Part shown: positions 25,617 to 34,757 of the stretch, in pieces
Layout: each line of letters opens with the position of its first letter
How positions within the stretch are numbered: the first letter of the stretch is position 1
Assembly (NCBI GenBank): GCA_965214915.1
Contig: CBDCCP010000001.1
Location: 62,001 to 126,000 of the forward strand
Direction: 5' to 3'
Length of the DNA stretch: 64,000 nt
Source: CATQHP01 sp965214915
Lineage (GTDB): Bacteria; Acidobacteriota; Terriglobia; Bryobacterales; UBA6623
The notes under the pieces: model-generated
Told to the model about the DNA's origin: nothing
What the model saw: the letters and a program-made list of their open reading frames with translations, nothing else
The model's database searches: none
Position numbers and translations under genes: made by a program

Positions 25617-26420
25617 ATGAGCAACAACGCATTGACTCACGCCGCGTTGCTGCCGGCAGTCGCGGCGGCCGCCGCCGCTCAGCAGCAGCCGGTACTGCCC
25701 AAGGTTCGCGAGATGACGCAGCGCCTGCTCGTCTTGCGCGGTCAGGGGGCGCCGCCCGGTGGCGAGCGCGCCGAGATCGTCGCGGCCGTCCGCGACAGGG
25801 TTCGCGAGCACATCGAAGCAGCGTTGAACGTGCGCGGGGGAACCCGCCTGAGCGCGCGCGTCGCCGCGCTGAGGGAACAACTTGCCGAGGCGCAGAGCGC
25901 CTCGCAGGCTTGGTACGATGCAATCGGCAAGCCCTTCGTGCATTACACGGAAGGCCCGCCCGGGCCGACCGTGCTGGCCTCGTTCGTGGTGCTGGACGGC
26001 CACATCGACGTGCCGCAGTCGAAGACCTGGCTCTGGGCGTTTCGCGAACGCAACGGCAAATTCGAGGCCGTCGATGGCGCCGGGTCGGACTTCGCGGGCT
26101 GCGGTTTGTTCCTCCAAGAGATTCCGGCCGGGCGTTCGGGAGAGACGTGGCTGCTCGCCTGGGGAACCGTTTTCGGAGCGAACCAAACGCCGGTGCGCAT
26201 GCGCATTTACTCGCTCGACGGCGAAAAGTCCGCCACCATTTGGAGCCCGCCCAACCGGCTGCAGGGCGCGGCGCCACTGAAAGACGGCATGATCGAGGTC
26301 AGTTATCTCGACAGGGCGCCGTACTATGAGCGCCGCGAGCCGCCCTTTAACCGCTATGCGCTGACCGTTCAAGGGATGGTCGAGACGCAGTCCGTACTCA
26401 CCGAGTTTCGGGCCTTCTAA
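25617..26420 (+). CDS. Array paralogue E, secreted protein of unknown function (most diverged)
   Basis: A 267-residue homologue and the last copy. The first 190 residues resemble B (HIDVPQSK, VDGAGSDFAG) joined to the C/D-type N-terminus (LPKVREMTQRLLVLRGQGAP). The last third has accumulated changes not seen elsewhere: QTPVRMRIYSLDGEKSATIW, LDRAPYYERREPPFNRYALT, with loss of the YDR tripeptide. It ends VLTEFRAF like C. No known domain. Downstream there is a 235-bp gap with an internally deleted remnant of the MITE-like element, which may mark the array border. Confidence 0.75.
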   Translation: MSNNALTHAALLPAVAAAAAAQQQPVLPKVREMTQRLLVLRGQGAPPGGERAEIVAAVRDRVREHIEAALNVRGGTRLSARVAALREQLAEAQSASQAWYDAIGKPFVHYTEGPPGPTVLASFVVLDGHIDVPQSKTWLWAFRERNGKFEAVDGAGSDFAGCGLFLQEIPAGRSGETWLLAWGTVFGANQTPVRMRIYSLDGEKSATIWSPPNRLQGAAPLKDGMIEVSYLDRAPYYERREPPFNRYALTVQGMVETQSVLTEFRAF

Positions 26421-26515
26421 GCGCTCAGCGGCCTGACCACGGGCAACCTTGCCCACGGCGCCTGCCGTACGTTGGGTCGAGACCTTGTTGCTTCTGTTCC
26501 AAGCGAAAGACGAGC

Positions 26516-26606
26516 AGGCCGCGGCAAAAGCCACGCGGTGCGTTACCCTCTGGGCTACAGACCTTTGCGCCCGTCGGTTTCGCGAGGCGGGCGCGCCGCA
26601 GCCGGC
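26516..26606. repeat. Internally deleted remnant of the MITE-like element
   Basis: A left-end match (GGCCGCGGCAAAAGCCACGC) is joined directly to internal element sequence (GCGTTACCCTCTGGGC and CGTCGGTTTCG, matching the GCGTAACCCTTTGGGC and CGTCGGCTTCG blocks). The inner arm and variable core are missing. It occupies most of the gap between array copy E and the next esterase. Confidence 0.55.
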
Positions 26607-26655
26607 GAGGCAGATTTTGAAGAAAATCCGTAGAATTGAAAAGGGAACAATCGCA

Positions 26656-27567
26656 ATGGCCAACGCCTCCGTCCGTCTCGCCGCATTCGTCTGCGGCATC
26701 TCCCTAGCCGCATCGCCTGCAGCCGCCCAGCGCGGCCCGGCGCCTCGAATGCAGCCCACGGTCGCCGATTTCGCCTATGGCGATCATGAGCGGCATGTGT
26801 TGGATTTCTATAAGGCCGAGTCGTCTTCGCCGACGCCTTTGGCGCTCTATATCCACGGCGGCGGCTTCACCAGAGGCGACAAGAATACGGTCAACCAAGA
26901 GACCTTGAAGCAGCTCTTGAACGCCGGCATTTCCGTCGCTGCGATCAACTATCGCCTCGCCGGGCAAGCGCCGTTGCCGGCGGCCCATCATGACGCCCAA
27001 AGAGCGCTGCAGGCGCTGCGGTCGAAGGCGAAGGAGTGGAACTTCGATAAGCGCCAGGTCGGCGCGTTCGGCGGCTCCGCCGGCGCGCAACTATGCATGT
27101 GGTTGGCCTACCACGACGACCAAGCGGACCCGTCAAGCAGCGATCCCATTGCGCGCGAATCGACTCGGCTGGCCTACGTAGCGCCGCTTCGCGGTCAGAT
27201 CACGAACGATTTCGATTGGTGGCTGAAAAACATTCCAGGCTACGACGAGGTTCATCGCGACCCAGCCGAAATCTTCGGTTCCGACGACCGCGCCAAACAG
27301 GCTGCCATCGCCAAGAAAATTTCGGCGATTTCGCTGGTGTCGGCCGACGACCCGCCCACTTTCATGAGTTACGGCATGGCTCCGGGAGATCCCGTTCCCG
27401 AAGGCGACAGCGCAACAGCCTGGAAAGTCCACCATGTGATCTTTGGCATCGCACTGCAGAAGAAACTGGACGCTGTCGGCGTCGAGGCCGACCTGCACTA
27501 TCCCGGCGCGGACTCGACTTACGACTCGGCGGCCGATTTCTTCATTCAGAAATTCGGCAAGCCCTGA
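26656..27567 (+). CDS. Secreted alpha/beta-hydrolase (BD-FAE-like esterase)
   Basis: A 303-residue exported protein. Signal peptide RLAAFVCGISLAASPAAAQR; oxyanion motif YIHGGGFTRGDKN; nucleophile in FGGSAGAQL. The acid/His end is unusual: the region that normally carries the catalytic His reads DLHYPGADSTYDSAADFF, with no His in the expected GxxHG position, so either the nearby His of LHYPG serves or the protein is not a standard esterase. ATG at 26656; the frame upstream only covers repeat sequence. Third hydrolase of this type in the window; it precedes the ADP-ribosylglycohydrolase-like gene by 75 bp and may be co-transcribed. Confidence 0.8.
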   Translation: MANASVRLAAFVCGISLAASPAAAQRGPAPRMQPTVADFAYGDHERHVLDFYKAESSSPTPLALYIHGGGFTRGDKNTVNQETLKQLLNAGISVAAINYRLAGQAPLPAAHHDAQRALQALRSKAKEWNFDKRQVGAFGGSAGAQLCMWLAYHDDQADPSSSDPIARESTRLAYVAPLRGQITNDFDWWLKNIPGYDEVHRDPAEIFGSDDRAKQAAIAKKISAISLVSADDPPTFMSYGMAPGDPVPEGDSATAWKVHHVIFGIALQKKLDAVGVEADLHYPGADSTYDSAADFFIQKFGKP

Positions 27568-27642
27568 CGGGCACGCTCGGTGATTTCCGCCAGCGCGGTA
27601 AGATTGGGAGCGAAGCCGCACAGCCGCAAGGAGGACCGCAAC

Positions 27643-29224
27643 ATGACCAACACCCTCATTCATCGCAGCGCTGCCGCCGCTCTGCTTGGCATCGCCTTAC
27701 TCGGCTGTTCGTCCACGCCTGCAGGTCTCGACGCTATCCCACTCGCCGAGCTCAACGACCGCATCGCAGGCGGCTGGGCCGGCCAGATGATCGGCGTCAG
27801 CTACGGCTTGCCGACCGAGTTCCGCTTCAACAACCAGATCATCCCGGAGGACAGGCTGCCCGAATGGACGCCCGACCATGTCGCCAGAGCCCTCACCAAC
27901 GACGACCTTTACGTCGATATGACCTTCGCGGCCGTGCTCGACGAGAAGGGCCTCGACGCCACAACGGACGACTTCGGCGCGATGTTCCGCGAGTCCGGCT
28001 ACCGCCTCTGGCACGCCAACCTGGCCGCGCGCCGCGCCCTGCGCCGCGGCGTGCCCGCGACGCTTTCGGGCACGCCCGAATACAACGCCCACGCGAACGA
28101 CATCGACTTCCAGATCGAGGCCGACTTCATCGGGCTGATGGCGCCGGGTCTGCCGCAGGCTTCGAACGACATCTGTTGGCGCGTCGGCCGCGTGATGAAC
28201 CACGGCGACGGCATCTACGGCGGGATGTTTACGTCCGCTATGTACTCTGCCGCGTTCTTCGAATCCGATCCCGAAGCGGTCGTGCGGGCCGGCCTTGCCG
28301 CCCTCCCTGCCGAGAGCCCGTACGCTCAGGTCATCGCCGACACCCTTGCCTGGCACGCGCAGAACCCGGACGATTGGACCGCTGTCTGGAATCTGCTCGA
28401 AGAAAAATGGAACAAGCGCGAAGCCTGCCCCAAGGGCTCCATCGAGCCGTTCAACATCGACGCCAAACTGAACGGCGCCTACATTGCCCTCGGCTTGCTC
28501 TACGGCGAGCGCGATTTCGCCAAGACGATGGTCGTCGCCATGCGCGGCGGCCAGGATTCGGACTGCAATCCGGCCAGCGCCGGCGGAATCCTCGGCGTCA
28601 TGCTCGGCTACGACGCGATTCCCGAGCAGTGGAAGTCGGGCATCCCCGCCCTTGCAGACAAGAAGTTCAGCTACACCGACTTTACCTTCGAGACGATCGT
28701 CGAAAGCACGCGCAAGCGCGCCATCGCCCTGGTCGAGCGCAACGGCGGGCGGCTCGAAGGCGACCGTCTGCTGGTCAAGAGGCAAGAGCCGCTGCCGGCG
28801 GAACTCGAGCTATGGGACGACTACGGTTCGCCGGCCGAAGAGATTCCCGTCGAGGATGCGAGGTGGAAGTTCAAGGGCGCCTGGCAGCGCGCCGAGGCGA
28901 AGCAGCGCAGCCGAACCTATGTCGGGCGCACGGCCGGAACCGCGGGGCGCGCAGGCGGAGGTTTCATTCGAAGGAACCGGCGTCATCCTCCGGGGCCCGT
29001 ACATGGCCAACGGCGGCATGGCCGATGTCCATCTCGACGGCGAACCGCACCGCACGATTGACGTTTACTCCGATGGAGATCATTACCGCAATAGCGAAGC
29101 GGTGTGGCACGCATTCGGGTTGCCTGCGGGCGAACACACGATTCGGCTCGTGGTGCGGGGCGAAGCGCCGCAAGGCGGCCAAGGGGTCGACGTGACGCTC
29201 GAGAACCTGATCGTATTCCGCTAG
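27643..29224 (+). CDS. ADP-ribosylglycohydrolase-like lipoprotein with C-terminal beta domain (frameshifted)
   Basis: Starts ATG 27643 after AAGGAGGA. A lipoprotein signal ends at LLGIALLGC. The ADP-ribosyl-GH fold is visible in DRIAGGWAGQMIGVSYG near the front, LTNDDLYVDMTFAAVLDE, MNHGDGIYGGMFTSAMYS and the metal-binding end GGQDSDCNPASAGGILG. After VEDARWKFKGAW a second domain should follow, but the frame is lost: the expected continuation (EVSFEGTGVILRGPYMANGG to ENLIVFR at 29224) lies in the +1 frame. The join is near 28925-28955, where one base appears to be extra. In the uninterrupted frame the protein runs to 29061 with an Arg-rich nonsense tail. The second part resembles a carbohydrate-binding or beta-jelly-roll module. 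Substrate unknown. Confidence 0.75.
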
Positions 29225-29255
29225 AGAAACAACCCGGTCTCGATTTGGAGGAAAC

Positions 29256-30068
29256 ATGAACCCCCTGGCAATGCATATATCCCGCCGGGCCGCTTGGGCA
29301 GTCTTGCCGGCGGCGGTCGCCGCATGCGCCAATGCCCAAGTTGTAGAGAAAGAGGTTCCGGAAGACTGGGTTCGTCTCTACGAGCCGCACGCCGACGAGG
29401 AAATGCCGTACCGTCTCATGAGACCCCACGGTTTCGATGCAAGCAAGCTCTACCCGGTCATCGTTTCCCTGCACGGCGGCGGGGGCAGAGGGACGGATAA
29501 CCGCAAACAACTGCGCGTCTGGAACAAGCTTCTTGCCGAAGAGCCGACGCGCTCCGCATACCCGAGCTACGTGCTCGCTCCCCAGACAGCCCGTCTCTGG
29601 GACGCCGCGCATCTCGAGAAGATCAAAACGGTTATTGCCGCGCTGCCGTCTGTCGATATGGACAGGATCTATCTCCTCGGGCATTCCATGGGAGGACATG
29701 GGACGTATATCCTCTTGCAAATCGATCCCGGTTACTTCGCCGCGGCGGCGCCCTCGGCAGGAACCGGCCTGCCCCGGACCGAAGAGTTCATCGATGCATC
29801 TCTAATCAAGGATGTTCCGATATGGGCCTTTCACGGGGACAACGATAAGGTCTGTCCCTACGAGCGCGCACAGAAGCTTTTCGCCGAGATGCAACGCTTG
29901 GGCGGGAACATGAAGCTGACCACTTGGGCCGGCGACGGACACGGCGTTGCCGCAAAGATGATTAGCGGCGGCGGCAACGGCAGCACGCGCTGCAGCAGCG
30001 ACCGTTGCGACGAAGAACCCGAGATGTTGCAATGGCTCTTCTCCCAACCGCTCGCCGCCGGAAAATGA
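29256..30068 (+). CDS. Secreted esterase of the PHB-depolymerase/feruloyl-esterase type
   Basis: A 270-residue exported alpha/beta-hydrolase. A signal peptide (AAWAVLPAAVAACANAQV) precedes PYRLMRPHGFDASKLYPVIV and SLHGGGGRGTDN (oxyanion region), the nucleophile elbow LLGHSMGGHGTY, the acid region FHGDNDKVCPYERA, and the His in AGDGHGVAAKM. The layout matches the dienelactone-hydrolase-like enzymes annotated as predicted peptidases or feruloyl esterases. Start ATG at 29256 with GGAGG 5 bases upstream. It follows the ADP-ribosylglycohydrolase-like gene by 31 bp, so 26656-30068 may be one operon of secreted hydrolases. Confidence 0.85.
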   Translation: MNPLAMHISRRAAWAVLPAAVAACANAQVVEKEVPEDWVRLYEPHADEEMPYRLMRPHGFDASKLYPVIVSLHGGGGRGTDNRKQLRVWNKLLAEEPTRSAYPSYVLAPQTARLWDAAHLEKIKTVIAALPSVDMDRIYLLGHSMGGHGTYILLQIDPGYFAAAAPSAGTGLPRTEEFIDASLIKDVPIWAFHGDNDKVCPYERAQKLFAEMQRLGGNMKLTTWAGDGHGVAAKMISGGGNGSTRCSSDRCDEEPEMLQWLFSQPLAAGK

Positions 30069-30129
30069 AAAGCCGCGACCGCTGCGGACTCTCCGGCGCG
30101 GCGCCGCCGGCCGGGATGCTTGACGCAAC

Positions 30130-31702
30130 CTACGCGGCAAACAACTCTCCCTGCTCCGCCCGGCGCGGCCGCGCCCCCGGCAGCAACTCTGCAATCGCCG
30201 CCGCGGGAACGTTGCCGAGCTCCCGCGGCTCCAGCTTGTGCAGCCCGCCGCCGTAAACCCTGCCTTCGTCCAGCATCGCCGCGGGGGATATCTCGTTCAG
30301 AGATGCCCAGACCTGCCTTTTCAGATGCGGATTCTCTTGCAAGACGCGAGCGAGCGGCGGCTTCGGATAAAGCATCAAGTAAACGTTCGCAGCCGTCGCT
30401 TGCGAGTTGTTGAGGATAAAGCGGAACGGCCTCCCGTTTTTCTTGTCGCCGCGCCCGAGGTAAGTACACAGGAACGGCGCCGGCGGCCGGTTTTCAGGCA
30501 TGTACCACGGCGTCCCTGCGCCGGCAGAGATAGCGTTCGGCTATGCCCCGCGCCTTCCCTTCCTCCAGATAGGCCCACAGTCGCGGATGCCTGCGTTCGA
30601 TCTCGTCTTCTTGCAAACGGCAATCCAGCAGGAACAGGCGCCGCTCCAGCGCGGGGTTCCCCTTGTCGTCGGCCGTCACTTCGTCTCCCGGCAGATAACG
30701 CGGGCTGGGCAAAATCGGCCGAAACGACTCCATCGGCAGCCCGCGCCGCTCGATTTCTTCGGCCGACAGGATGAAATAGTCGTTGCTTCCCGTCACCAAG
30801 CCGCGCTTGATTTGAAAAAAATCGCCCAAAACCGGAGCATCCGCCGCTGCAAGGCCCGCCTTGGCCGGATATCTTGTCCATTTTGCAGTCCGGCGCAGCG
30901 TCTCGGCCGGCATCGCTCGATCAAGCTTCGGCTGCTGCAGCGAGCCGCCGTAGGTAAACCGCGCTTCATAATCCCGCGGCGGTTTTTGCTTGCGGAACCA
31001 GACGACGGCCGACGACACCAGCGCATCGCCGAACTGCACGTCGTTCGGGTCGAACCGATGGATGTGCAGCAGCGTAACCTTATCGAGCAGATACCGTTTC
31101 ACCGGCGCACCGTAGTTCACGTCCATGAACTCGCTCGGGATCAGCCATCCGGCCAGCCCGCCGTCCGCCATCCATTCGTGACACAGAGTTAGAAAATAGC
31201 AGTAGAGACCGGCCAGCCCATCGATTTTGACCCCGCAGGCTTCCCGCGCTCGAACTCCGAGCAGCCGCTTCTCGCCGCCGGCGATATGGTGATGCCGCAC
31301 ATAAGGCGGATTGCAGATCGACAAGTTGAACTTTTTCCGTTCCGACGGCGGTTCGGCCCGCGTAAAGTCTTCCGAACGAACGTCCAGACCCGTCTGCTCC
31401 CACAATTCGGCCGCCGGCGTACCGTAATGCGGGTCGATCTCGTAACCGACGGCGCAGTCTATTTTGCTTTTGGGAAACACGCGCAGCAGCGCCGCATAGA
31501 ATGAGCCGGTTCCAATCGCCGGGTCGAGGAAACGAATGCTCGCACCTTCGCTGAGATGCGCCCCTGCATAGCGCAGCATGTCGCGGGCAAGCCCTGGAGG
31601 CGTTGCGAACTGACCCAGCCGATTCCGCTCCGCTTGATCCTTGGCGGCATCCAACTCGGCCTGCAAGAGCAGCCGCCGCCCCTCCAACTCTTCCGCTTTC
31701 AT
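30130..31702 (-). CDS. Adenine-specific DNA methyltransferase, Eco57I/TaqI-like (frameshifted, no partner endonuclease)
   Basis: Two overlapping frames make one enzyme. The first (30494-31702, 402 aa) has motif X (QFATP, residues 31-35), motif I (FLDPAIGTGSF, 58-68) and the catalytic NPPY motif IV (131-134), typical of gamma-class N6-adenine methyltransferases. The second (30130-30501, 123 aa; MPENRPPAPFLCTYLGRGDK) is the conserved C-terminal part in which a WY-x-PENRPPAP-like stretch is read. The frames join if one base is removed near 30511-30520: CCG-TGG-TAC precedes the second frame's ATG. The target-recognition region lies between. No restriction endonuclease gene is adjacent, so this is a solitary or decayed methyltransferase. 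ORF ends near a convergent esterase. Confidence 0.8.
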
Positions 31703-31720
31703 CTACAGTCCGAATTCCCC

Positions 31721-32362
31721 TCAGCGGTAGCGGTCGAGCGGAATCTCGAAGTAAAACAACTCCCGGCCGGTAGTCAGATCGACGATGCCGGAAATATAGG
31801 CCGAAGCCCCGGCCAGCGGCTCTTCCGTGCCGGTCCAGTAGTAGAAAAATCCGCTTGCCGTGCTCTCGGGGGTCAGCACGGGCGCGCGAAACTCCCTGTC
31901 CGTGATTTCGAACCGCGCCAGCGGTCCCTTCTTCACGCGCGCTCGGCTCACTCCGGGAATGCCTGCCGGAATGCCGGGAATGTTGCGCTGCCTGGGCTGG
32001 TGGCCCTTGGGATTGAAATAGGCCAGGTCCTCGCCGCCGATCGGCTCCAGGCCCTCGCGGCCGGCGGTGATGAAGCGCACCTTGAGATTCTTCAGGTCGT
32101 AGGGATGCAGTCCGGTATTGGTCAGCACCAGGAGCAGCGGCATCACGCCGTGTTTGTAGGGACGCACCTTGCCGAACGCGCTCTTTTGATCTTTTTCCGA
32201 GTAGAACGGCTTGACCGCGGCAATCAGGTCGCCCTGCGACTGTTTCCCCGCATAGCGGTCCGCCGTCTTGGCCTTGAAGCCGGCATCCTCCGCAAAAGCC
32301 CCGAGCGGCAGTCCGAGCAGCAGAGACAGCCCCAGGAAAAATCGAAAAGTCGATGTTGTCAT
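31721..32362 (-). CDS. Secreted protein of unknown function
   Basis: A 213-residue exported protein. The signal peptide is clear (FRFFLGLSLLLGLPLGAFAE). The mature part contains YKHGVMPLLLVLTNTGLHPY followed by LKVRFITAGREGLEP, which reads as a beta-sandwich strand pair for binding or sensing, and ends SGIVDLTTGRELFYFEIPLD. I recognise similar proteins as Acidobacteria-specific but not with a function. ATG 32360-32362 is one base away from the divergent waaA start at 32364, so the two start codons abut and each ribosome-binding site must lie in the other's coding sequence. One start is probably wrong. It ends 18 bp before the methyltransferase start and may share its transcript. Confidence 0.65.
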   Translation of the reverse strand: MTTSTFRFFLGLSLLLGLPLGAFAEDAGFKAKTADRYAGKQSQGDLIAAVKPFYSEKDQKSAFGKVRPYKHGVMPLLLVLTNTGLHPYDLKNLKVRFITAGREGLEPIGGEDLAYFNPKGHQPRQRNIPGIPAGIPGVSRARVKKGPLARFEITDREFRAPVLTPESTASGFFYYWTGTEEPLAGASAYISGIVDLTTGRELFYFEIPLDRYR

Positions 32363-32363
32363 A

Positions 32364-33726
32364 ATGCTTAAGACGCCCGGCCGCCCCCGCTTGTTCTTCT
32401 TCTTTTACAACCTCGTTCTCACGCTGCTCGCGCCGGTTGCAGTTCCCTACTGGCTGCTGCGCAGCCGGGCGAAGGGGCAGCCCCGGCGCGGTCTCCATGA
32501 AAAACTTGGCTATCTCGGCGGCCTAACGAATCAGACCCCTGCCGACTCGATCTGGTTACATGCGGTTTCGGTCGGCGAAGTTCTGTCCGCCGTTCCGCTG
32601 CTGCGCCGTCTCCGCGAGCGCTTCCCCGCGTCGCCGCTCTACGTCAGTGCGTCCACCGCCGCCGGGCGCAAGCTCGCCGGGCAAAAGCTCGCCGGATTGG
32701 CCGACGCCGTGTTCGCCGCGCCGCTGGAATTCCCCTGGTGCGTAGCCCGCGCGTTCCGCGCGCTGCGTCCGCGGCTGTTGATCGTCTTCGAGACGGAAAT
32801 CTGGCCCAACTATTTTTTGCAGGCCGAACGCTTCGGCGCGGAAGCGCTGTTGCTGAACGGACGCATGTCCGACCGCTCGGCGCCGCGCTACGCCCGCCTG
32901 CGCCGGTTTTTCGGTCCGGTCCTGCGCCGCGCCGGCGCCATCCTGACGCAAAGCGAAACCGACCGGCAAAGGTTTCTGGCTGCCGGCGCGCCGCCCGAGA
33001 GAACGCGCGTCGGAGGCAACGTCAAGTACGACTTCGACCCGCCCGAAGCCGGCGTCGCCGCCGACCTGCAAGCGTTCTTCCACAACGCCGCGCCCGATCC
33101 CGTCGTGGTCGCGGGGAGCACCCGCGAAGGCGAAGAGGCACTGCTGGCCCAGGCGTTCCGCGCAGCAGCGGCCGTCCACCGGCGCGCGCTTTTCGTCGTG
33201 GCGCCGCGCCACCCGCAGCGCTTTGACGAAGCGGCGACGGCCTTCGACGGCTTGCCGCTCGTGCGCCGTTCGAAGCTCGACGCCGCGGCGCCGCTAGATC
33301 TTCCGGCGGTGCTGCTGCTCGACACCTTGGGCGAGCTCGCCGGCCTGTACTCTTTCGCCGACGTCGTGTTCATGGGCGGATCGCTCAACGGATGGGGCGG
33401 CCACAACGTCCTCGAACCGGCATTGGCCAAGCGACCCCGTCATCGTGGGGCCGGCGATGCAGAACTTCCGGCAGATCGCCGACGATCTGCTGGCGGCCGG
33501 CGGACTGCTGCAAGTCGACTCGACGGCAGAGTTGACCGCGGTTCTGCTGCGGCTGCTGGGCGACCCCGCGGAGCGCAGAACCCTTGGCGAAAACGCCTTC
33601 CGTCTCTCCCGCTCGAAGCGCGGCGCGGCGGCCCGCGGCGCCGCAGAAGCGGAAAGGCTGTTCCAGCGCGCGCTCCCGCGCAGCCCGCCGCGGCCGGGGC
33701 GGCGGCTTGCGCTGGGCATCCCGGCA
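32364..33726 (+). CDS. waaA: Kdo transferase (WaaA/KdtA), frameshifted and fused to LpxK
   Basis: Glycosyltransferase family 30 enzyme adding Kdo to lipid IVA at the inner membrane. N-terminal membrane anchor (FFFFYNLVLTLLAPVAVPYW), then WLHAVSVGEVLSAVPLLRRL with the conserved catalytic-base Glu, FETEIWPNYF, GGNVKYDF and the sugar-nucleotide site AGSTREGEEALL; GGSLNGWGGHNVLEPA closes the C-terminal domain. At CCCC (33435-33438) the frame slips: three C would give KRPVIVGPAMQNFRQIADDL, which continues in the next frame. No stop is found between the WaaA end (about 33710) and LpxK, so one fused polypeptide is predicted once the slip is repaired. The boundary at 33726 is arbitrary. The start is uncertain; TTG about 27 bases later (LFFFFYNL) is an option. 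Confidence 0.8.
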
Positions 33727-34757
33727 ATGCTGTGGAGCCTCGTCGCCAGACTGCGGCTCTACTCTTACGCAAGCGACCTGCGCAAAGCGCGCCGCCTGCC
33801 CGCGCCCGTGCTCTCTATCGGCAACCTGACCGCGGGCGGGGTCGGCAAAACCCCTGCCGTAGCTTGGCTGGTCGAACGCCTTGCCAAAGCCGACGCCGAC
33901 GCCGTCGTGCTGACCCGCGGTTACGGGCGTGACAACCCCTCTTCGACGCACATCGTTCGCCCCGACGGGCAGATCGACCCCCGCAGCATCGGCGACGAAC
34001 CGGCGCTGCTGGCAACCCGTTTCCAGGGCACGGCGCCCAACGCCGTCATCGGCGTGGGCGCGGACCGCTTCGCCGTCGGCGCCCGGCTCCAAGCAGAGGC
34101 AAACCCCGTCGCTTTCGTTCTCGACGACGGCTTCCAGCACCTGCGTCTGGCTCGCGATCTCGACATCCTGCTGATCGACGCCTCCCGGCCGCTGCTCGGC
34201 GACTGCCTGCTGCCGCTGGGCCGGCTGCGCGAGCCCTTGTCAGGCTTGGAGCGCGCCGATGTCATCTTGCTCACCCGCGCCGAACCCGAACGCGATTACG
34301 GCGCCCTTACGGACGCCATCCGCCGCTGGAACGCCTCCGCTCCGGTTTTCCATTCGCGGACGACGGCAACGCATCTCGTTCGCCCCGGAGACCGGCGCGA
34401 GTTTCCGCTCCGACAGCCTGCGCGGCAAGCGCCTCCTGGCCTTTTGCGGACTCGGCAACCCCGACGCTTTCCGCCGCCAACTGACTGCCCTGGACTACGA
34501 TCTCGCTGCTTGGCGCTCCTTCCCCGATCACCATCGCTACACCCCCGCCGACCGCAAGCGCCTCAACGCGGCAGCGGAATCGGCCCGCGCCGATGCATTG
34601 GTCACCACCGTCAAAGACCTGATGAATCTTGCAGTCCCGCACGATTTTGCGCAGCCGCTGTACGCACTCGAAATCGAACTCCAAGTCGACGAATCGGCCC
34701 GAACTCGTGGCGCTCGTCAAGCAGACGTTGCAGCGGCGGCAAAACGCAGGCCGTTAA
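33727..34757 (+). CDS. lpxK: Tetraacyldisaccharide 4'-kinase (LpxK), frameshifted, in-frame with WaaA
   Basis: Kinase phosphorylating the 4' position of lipid A disaccharide. Typical LpxK start MLWSLVARLRLYSYASDLRK, PAPVLSIGNLTAGGVGKTP (Walker A), VLTRGYGRD and FVLDDGFQHLRLARDLDIL (the conserved DDGFQH). Two more slips follow: near 34383-34388 one base too many (expected RPETGASFRSDSLRGKRLLA), and near 34696-34697 an extra G (expected SPELVALVKQTLQRRQNAGR, stop TAA 34755-34757). Between them KRLLAFCGLGNPDAFRRQL, FPDHHRY and VTTVKDLMNL are intact family motifs. The TAA overlaps the stop of the convergent sigma factor. All parts are present, so sequence error is as likely as decay. Confidence 0.8.

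Noticed and set aside
21944..26420. CRISPR array or repeat-in-toxin system as an explanation of the tandem repeats
   Set aside because: Units are complete genes of about 800 bp with start codons, not short direct repeats with unique spacers, and no glycine-rich RTX nonapeptides occur.
27643..29224. Two separate genes (ADP-ribosylglycohydrolase and a small beta-domain protein)
   Set aside because: The second part has no start codon with a ribosome-binding site and continues directly from the first after removal of one base, so a single frameshifted gene is simpler.
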